Of a stretch of DNA of 8,659 nucleotides, positions 6,540-8,659 are shown piece by piece; position 1 is the stretch's first letter, and every line of letters begins with the position of its first letter. The notes below the pieces were generated by a model that was not told where the DNA came from, searched no databases, and was given only the letters and a program-made list of their open reading frames with translations. Position numbers and translations under genes: made by a program. This DNA is from an uncultured Clostridia bacterium (lineage in GTDB: Bacteria > Bacillota > Clostridia > Lachnospirales > Anaerotignaceae), in the NCBI GenBank assembly GCA_947036475.1, contig CAMQRG010000075.1, forward strand, positions 1 through 8,659. Reading direction: 5' to 3'.

Positions 6540-6755
6540 ATGAATTGTCCGGAATGCGGAAAGGAAATGACAGAAGGCTTTTTGCAGGGCAATACGAATA
6601 GCTTGTTTTTCAATATGCAACGACAGAAAAGCGCGGTATGCGGAGAAAATGGCGTCTGCATGGCGCAGGGAAGGCTCCGCCCCGCTGATTTTGGCGGGTT
6701 TATCTGCAAAGAATGTGGCATTGTGGTTTTTCAGTATAAAAATTCGCTGAGATGA
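6540..6755 (+). CDS. Small zinc-ribbon protein (DUF6487-like)
   Basis: This encodes a 71-residue protein of unknown function. It has two cysteine pairs of zinc-ribbon type: CPECG at 3-7 and CKECG at 56-60, the second followed by IVVFQY. Two further cysteines are at 34 and 40. The start CPxCGKEM-x-EGF-x-Q and the end look like the short bacterial DUF6487 zinc-ribbon family; I could not verify this. The middle (residues 28-51) differs from what I recall of that family. ATG 6540 has GAGGA (6528-6532) 7 nt upstream; in-frame extension to 6465 would run through repeat DNA. There is no signal peptide or membrane segment. It is the only gene in the 691-nt gap between nrnA and truB and is not part of the usual operon. 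Confidence 0.65.
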   Translation: MNCPECGKEMTEGFLQGNTNSLFFNMQRQKSAVCGENGVCMAQGRLRPADFGGFICKECGIVVFQYKNSLR

Positions 6756-6865
6756 GGTTTGATTCTCCTGCGAAAATCTTGTGTTTTGAGGTATTTTAGC
6801 GGAGTTTCAGGCGATACAAATGTGAAGTATGCTATTTTGAAAAATATTGTATTTATAAAATCATT
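6756..6865 (+). other. AT-rich spacer after the zinc-ribbon gene
   Basis: I see no gene here. The stretch becomes AT-rich towards its right end. TTGAAA at 6837-6842 and TATAAAAT at 6854-6861 resemble promoter boxes, but the spacing is only 11-13 nt, well short of the usual 16-18, so I do not call a promoter. No terminator for the zinc-ribbon gene is evident. Confidence 0.4.
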
Positions 6866-6890
6866 TTCTGCAAAACGTAGTTTTGCAGAA
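6866..6890 (+). other. Perfect 11-bp hairpin in the truB leader
   Basis: TTCTGCAAAAC (6866-6876) pairs perfectly with GTTTTGCAGAA (6880-6890) around GTA. The AAAAC/GTTTT core matches the hairpin at 6404-6420. No T-run follows on the plus strand, so it is not a standard terminator. Being about 80 nt upstream of truB, it would lie in any transcript that continues from the zinc-ribbon gene. Confidence 0.75.
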
Positions 6891-6922
6891 GAAGGGTCAT
6901 GGGCTGGAAGCCCTTGCAGGGT

Positions 6923-6939
6923 GTGGGACAGAGTCCCAC
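6923..6939 (+). other. 7-bp, 3-nt-loop hairpin before truB
   Basis: GTGGGAC (6923-6929) and GTCCCAC (6933-6939) pair around AGA, ending 16 nt before the truB ribosome binding site. Compared with the minus-strand reading of 6283-6299, pair 2 changes from A-T to T-A and pair 6 from G-C to A-T, so the fold is kept while the sequence differs. Confidence 0.75.
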
Positions 6940-6969
6940 GATCTTAGCTCTTAAAAAGGAAGGTGCGTT

Positions 6970-7875
6970 TTGGACGGCATTTTCAATATTTATAAAGAAA
7001 AAGGCTTTACGTCCCATGATGTTGTAGCGGTGGTTCGTAAAACTATCCATATGAAAAAAGTAGGCCATACAGGCACGCTCGACCCTGATGCGGAGGGCGT
7101 GCTGCCCATCTGTGTGGGACGTGCGACTAAACTTTCTGATATTATCATGGACGGGCACAAAAGCTACCGCGCTGTCCTTCGGCTGGGCATTACCACAACG
7201 ACGGAGGACGCTTCAGGGGAAGTTCTGGAAACCCGCCCTGTGGAGTTCGATGAGGAAAAAATCCGTTGCACAGCACTTTCGTTTATCGGGAAACAGGAGC
7301 AGATACCGCCAATGTATTCCGCGATAAAGGTGAACGGAAAAAAACTCTATGAACTGGCGCGGGAAGGCAGGGAAATCGAGCGGAAAGCAAGGACGATTGA
7401 AATTTACGATATCAGAATACGCCGCTTTCTGCCGCCAGATGCTGTGCAGCTGGAGGTGGACTGCTCCAAGGGGACGTATATCCGCACGCTCTGCGCCGAT
7501 ATCGGGAAGGCTCTCGGTTGCGGCGGGCATATGGCGGAACTCCTGCGTACGGCGGCAGGAGCGTTTACCATCGAAAACGCCGTCAGGCTTTCTCAGCTGA
7601 AAGAATGGGCGGAACAGGAACAGGCGGAAAATCATCTGCTTTCTATGGAGCAGGCTCTGCGGGAGTTTCCGAAAATCCGTATCGCTGAACGCTTCACAAA
7701 GCTGCTGGTGAACGGGGCACGTCTCCCGGAGCACAGCTTTACAGAACAGGACAGGGCTCCCGTCGAAGGGGAAACCGCAGCGGTTTACGACAGTGCAGGA
7801 AACCTTACGGGGCTTTACACAGTGCGGAAAGATGAAGCAGGCTTATACATCAAACCACTGAAAATGTTGATTTGA
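6970..7875 (+). CDS. truB: tRNA pseudouridine(55) synthase TruB
   Basis: TruB converts U55 in the T-loop of tRNAs to pseudouridine and also helps tRNA fold. The 301-residue product has the family's usual size. It shows GHTGTLDPDAEGVLPICVG (32-50) with catalytic Asp38, the KSYRAVLRLG strand (64-73), PPMYSAIKVNGKKLYELAR (113-131) and CSKGTYIRTLCADIG (165-179), with a C-terminal PUA-like region (about 235-301). The start is TTG at 6970: the family N-terminus (GIFNIYKEKGFTSHDVV) begins there and AAGGAAGGTG (6956-6965) is well placed. A TTG start usually lowers initiation. The gene follows a repeat-rich leader rather than nrnA directly, so its supply of message may differ from that of the upstream genes. 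ribF starts 18 nt after its stop. Confidence 0.96.
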   Translation: MDGIFNIYKEKGFTSHDVVAVVRKTIHMKKVGHTGTLDPDAEGVLPICVGRATKLSDIIMDGHKSYRAVLRLGITTTTEDASGEVLETRPVEFDEEKIRCTALSFIGKQEQIPPMYSAIKVNGKKLYELAREGREIERKARTIEIYDIRIRRFLPPDAVQLEVDCSKGTYIRTLCADIGKALGCGGHMAELLRTAAGAFTIENAVRLSQLKEWAEQEQAENHLLSMEQALREFPKIRIAERFTKLLVNGARLPEHSFTEQDRAPVEGETAAVYDSAGNLTGLYTVRKDEAGLYIKPLKMLI

Positions 7876-7893
7876 AGGAGTAGGAATAAGGCT

Positions 7894-8611
7894 ATGGAAC
7901 ATATTACAGATACGCATATTGAACAGGAACGCCCGACAGCGGTTACGCTGGGAAATTTTGACGGGCTGCATTTGGGGCACCGCTCGCTGATAAAACTGAC
8001 AAAGCAGTTTGCCGAAGAAGAAGGCCTGAAAAGCGTTGTGTTCTCTTTTTCGCCCCACCCGATGCTGGTGTTTAAGAAAAAAGAGGACTTTGCCCTCATT
8101 ATGGCACCTTCGGAAAAACAGCATACCATCGAACAGATGGGGATTGACACCTATATCGAATATCCTTTCGACGAGGAATTTGCCTCTATGAGCGCGGAGG
8201 ATTTCGCCATTAAGCTGATTTTTGGCAAGCTGCGGTGCCGCGTGCTGATTGTGGGGGAAAACTACCGCTTTGGCAAGGGCGCGTCTGGAGGCTATGAAAT
8301 GCTGCAAAGGCTGGGCGAGGAATGCGGCGTAAAAGTGATTGCCGTACCTTCCGTACTGTATGAGGAGGAACGCGTGAGCTCCTCCCGCATCCGCCGCTGT
8401 CTGATTGAAAAGGACCTGGAGGACGCAAACAAAATGCTGACAGTGCCATATTTTATACTGGGGACTGTTGCGGAGGGCAAAAAGCTGGGGCGCACAATTG
8501 GGTTTCCTACGGTGAACATCATTGCGCACCCTTTGAAGCTGTTCCCGCCGAACGGTGTTTATGCCACAAAGACGCTGTATGAAGGAAAATACTATTATGG
8601 TGTGACAAACA
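7894..8611 (+). CDS. ribF: Bifunctional riboflavin kinase/FAD synthetase, 3'-truncated
   Basis: RibF phosphorylates riboflavin to FMN and adenylates FMN to FAD in the cytoplasm. The 239 complete codons present cover the whole N-terminal FAD synthetase domain: GNFDGLHLGH (20-29), SFSPHP (51-56), VGENYRFGKGASG (120-132) and SSSRIR (162-167). They also cover the start of the flavokinase domain, with GRTIGFPTVN (199-208) and PPNGVYA (218-224). Roughly the last 65-75 residues expected for the family are missing because genomic sequence stops at 8611. The frame stays open through the adapter and would add the false residues VSYTHLRAHET. AAGGAG (7876-7881, read as AAGGAGT) and AGGAATAAGG upstream support ATG 7894. 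The truB-ribF pairing is standard; rpsO would often come next. Confidence 0.95.
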
Positions 8612-8659
8612 CTGTCTCTTATACACATCTCCGAGCCCACGAGACGCTACGCTATCTCG
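8612..8659 (+). other. Untrimmed Nextera i7-side adapter (artefact)
   Basis: This is not genomic. It comprises the reverse complement of the Tn5 mosaic end (8612-8630, CTGTCTCTTATACACATCT), the Read 2 tail CCGAGCCCACGAGAC (8631-8645), an 8-base i7 index GCTACGCT (8646-8653, the sequence I know as N709) and the first bases of P7 (8654-8659). It truncates ribF. On the minus strand it encodes the well-known false peptide MGSEMCIRDS; on the plus strand it encodes SYTHLRAHET. Confidence 0.98.

Larger units (their letters stand above)
6866..6946 (+). repeat. Modular hairpin repeat, copy B
   Basis: Three stem-loops in a row, each with a 3-nt loop, occupy the truB leader: an 11-bp stem (6866-6890, loop GTA), GGGCT/AGCCC with loop GGA (6901-6913), and GTGGGAC/GTCCCAC with loop AGA (6923-6939). 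Its right 36 nt (6911-6946) pair as an imperfect inverted repeat with 6276-6311, identical at 27 of 36 positions by hand alignment, including TAAGA at the outermost end. A related degenerate stretch is at 6478-6510. It could be an old mobile repeat, a processing site or an attenuator; the sequence does not decide. Confidence 0.6.

Noticed and set aside
6837..6861. A sigma-A promoter for truB
   Set aside because: TTGAAA and TATAAAAT are present but only 11-13 nt apart, which is too short for normal promoter geometry.
6759..6947. A 62-residue plus-strand frame before truB
   Set aside because: It is translated from the AT-rich spacer and copy B hairpins, has no ribosome binding site and resembles no family.
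7843..8640. A 265-residue minus-strand frame starting inside the right adapter
   Set aside because: Its first residues, MGSEMCIRDS, come from the Nextera adapter, and the rest is antisense to ribF.

Overview
The window is a conserved Firmicutes translation and RNA-metabolism operon, all on the + strand, in the order rimP - nusA - rnpM(ylxR) - rplGA(ylxQ) - infB - rbfA - nrnA - [zinc-ribbon gene] - truB - ribF. The gene order, the YlxR and YlxQ pair between nusA and infB, NrnA after RbfA, strong AGGAGG-type ribosome binding sites and the protein sequences point to an anaerobic Clostridia-class bacterium, probably Lachnospirales-like and perhaps gut-derived. That placement is inference; no rRNA gene is present to settle it.

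Layout. Positions 1-48 and 8612-8659 are not genomic: they are complete Illumina Nextera adapter ends with i5 and i7 indices, so the biological insert is 49-8611. Positions 49-145 are a short leader with one possible stem-loop. From 146 to 6278 seven genes are packed tightly, with gaps of 17-25 nt and two overlaps. A 691-nt break (6279-6969) then interrupts the operon. It holds a 71-residue zinc-ribbon protein gene (6540-6755) flanked by structured, repeat-derived DNA. The two outer ends of the block (6276-6311 and 6911-6946) are imperfect inverted repeats. Each carries a 7-bp hairpin with a 3-nt loop, and two base pairs differ in a compensated way between the copies. truB follows with a TTG start, then ribF, which is cut off by the right adapter.

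Function. RimP and RbfA mature the 30S subunit. IF2 drives initiation. NusA couples transcription elongation and termination to RNA structure. RnpM and YlxQ are small RNA-associated proteins. NrnA clears RNA oligonucleotides and pAp. TruB makes the tRNA T-loop pseudouridine. RibF makes FMN and FAD. All the core genes look intact except ribF.

I found no defence system, CRISPR array, tRNA, rRNA or phage gene. The part worth a second look is the 6276-6946 block: a modular hairpin-rich repeat family enclosing an orphan zinc-ribbon gene inside an otherwise conserved operon.
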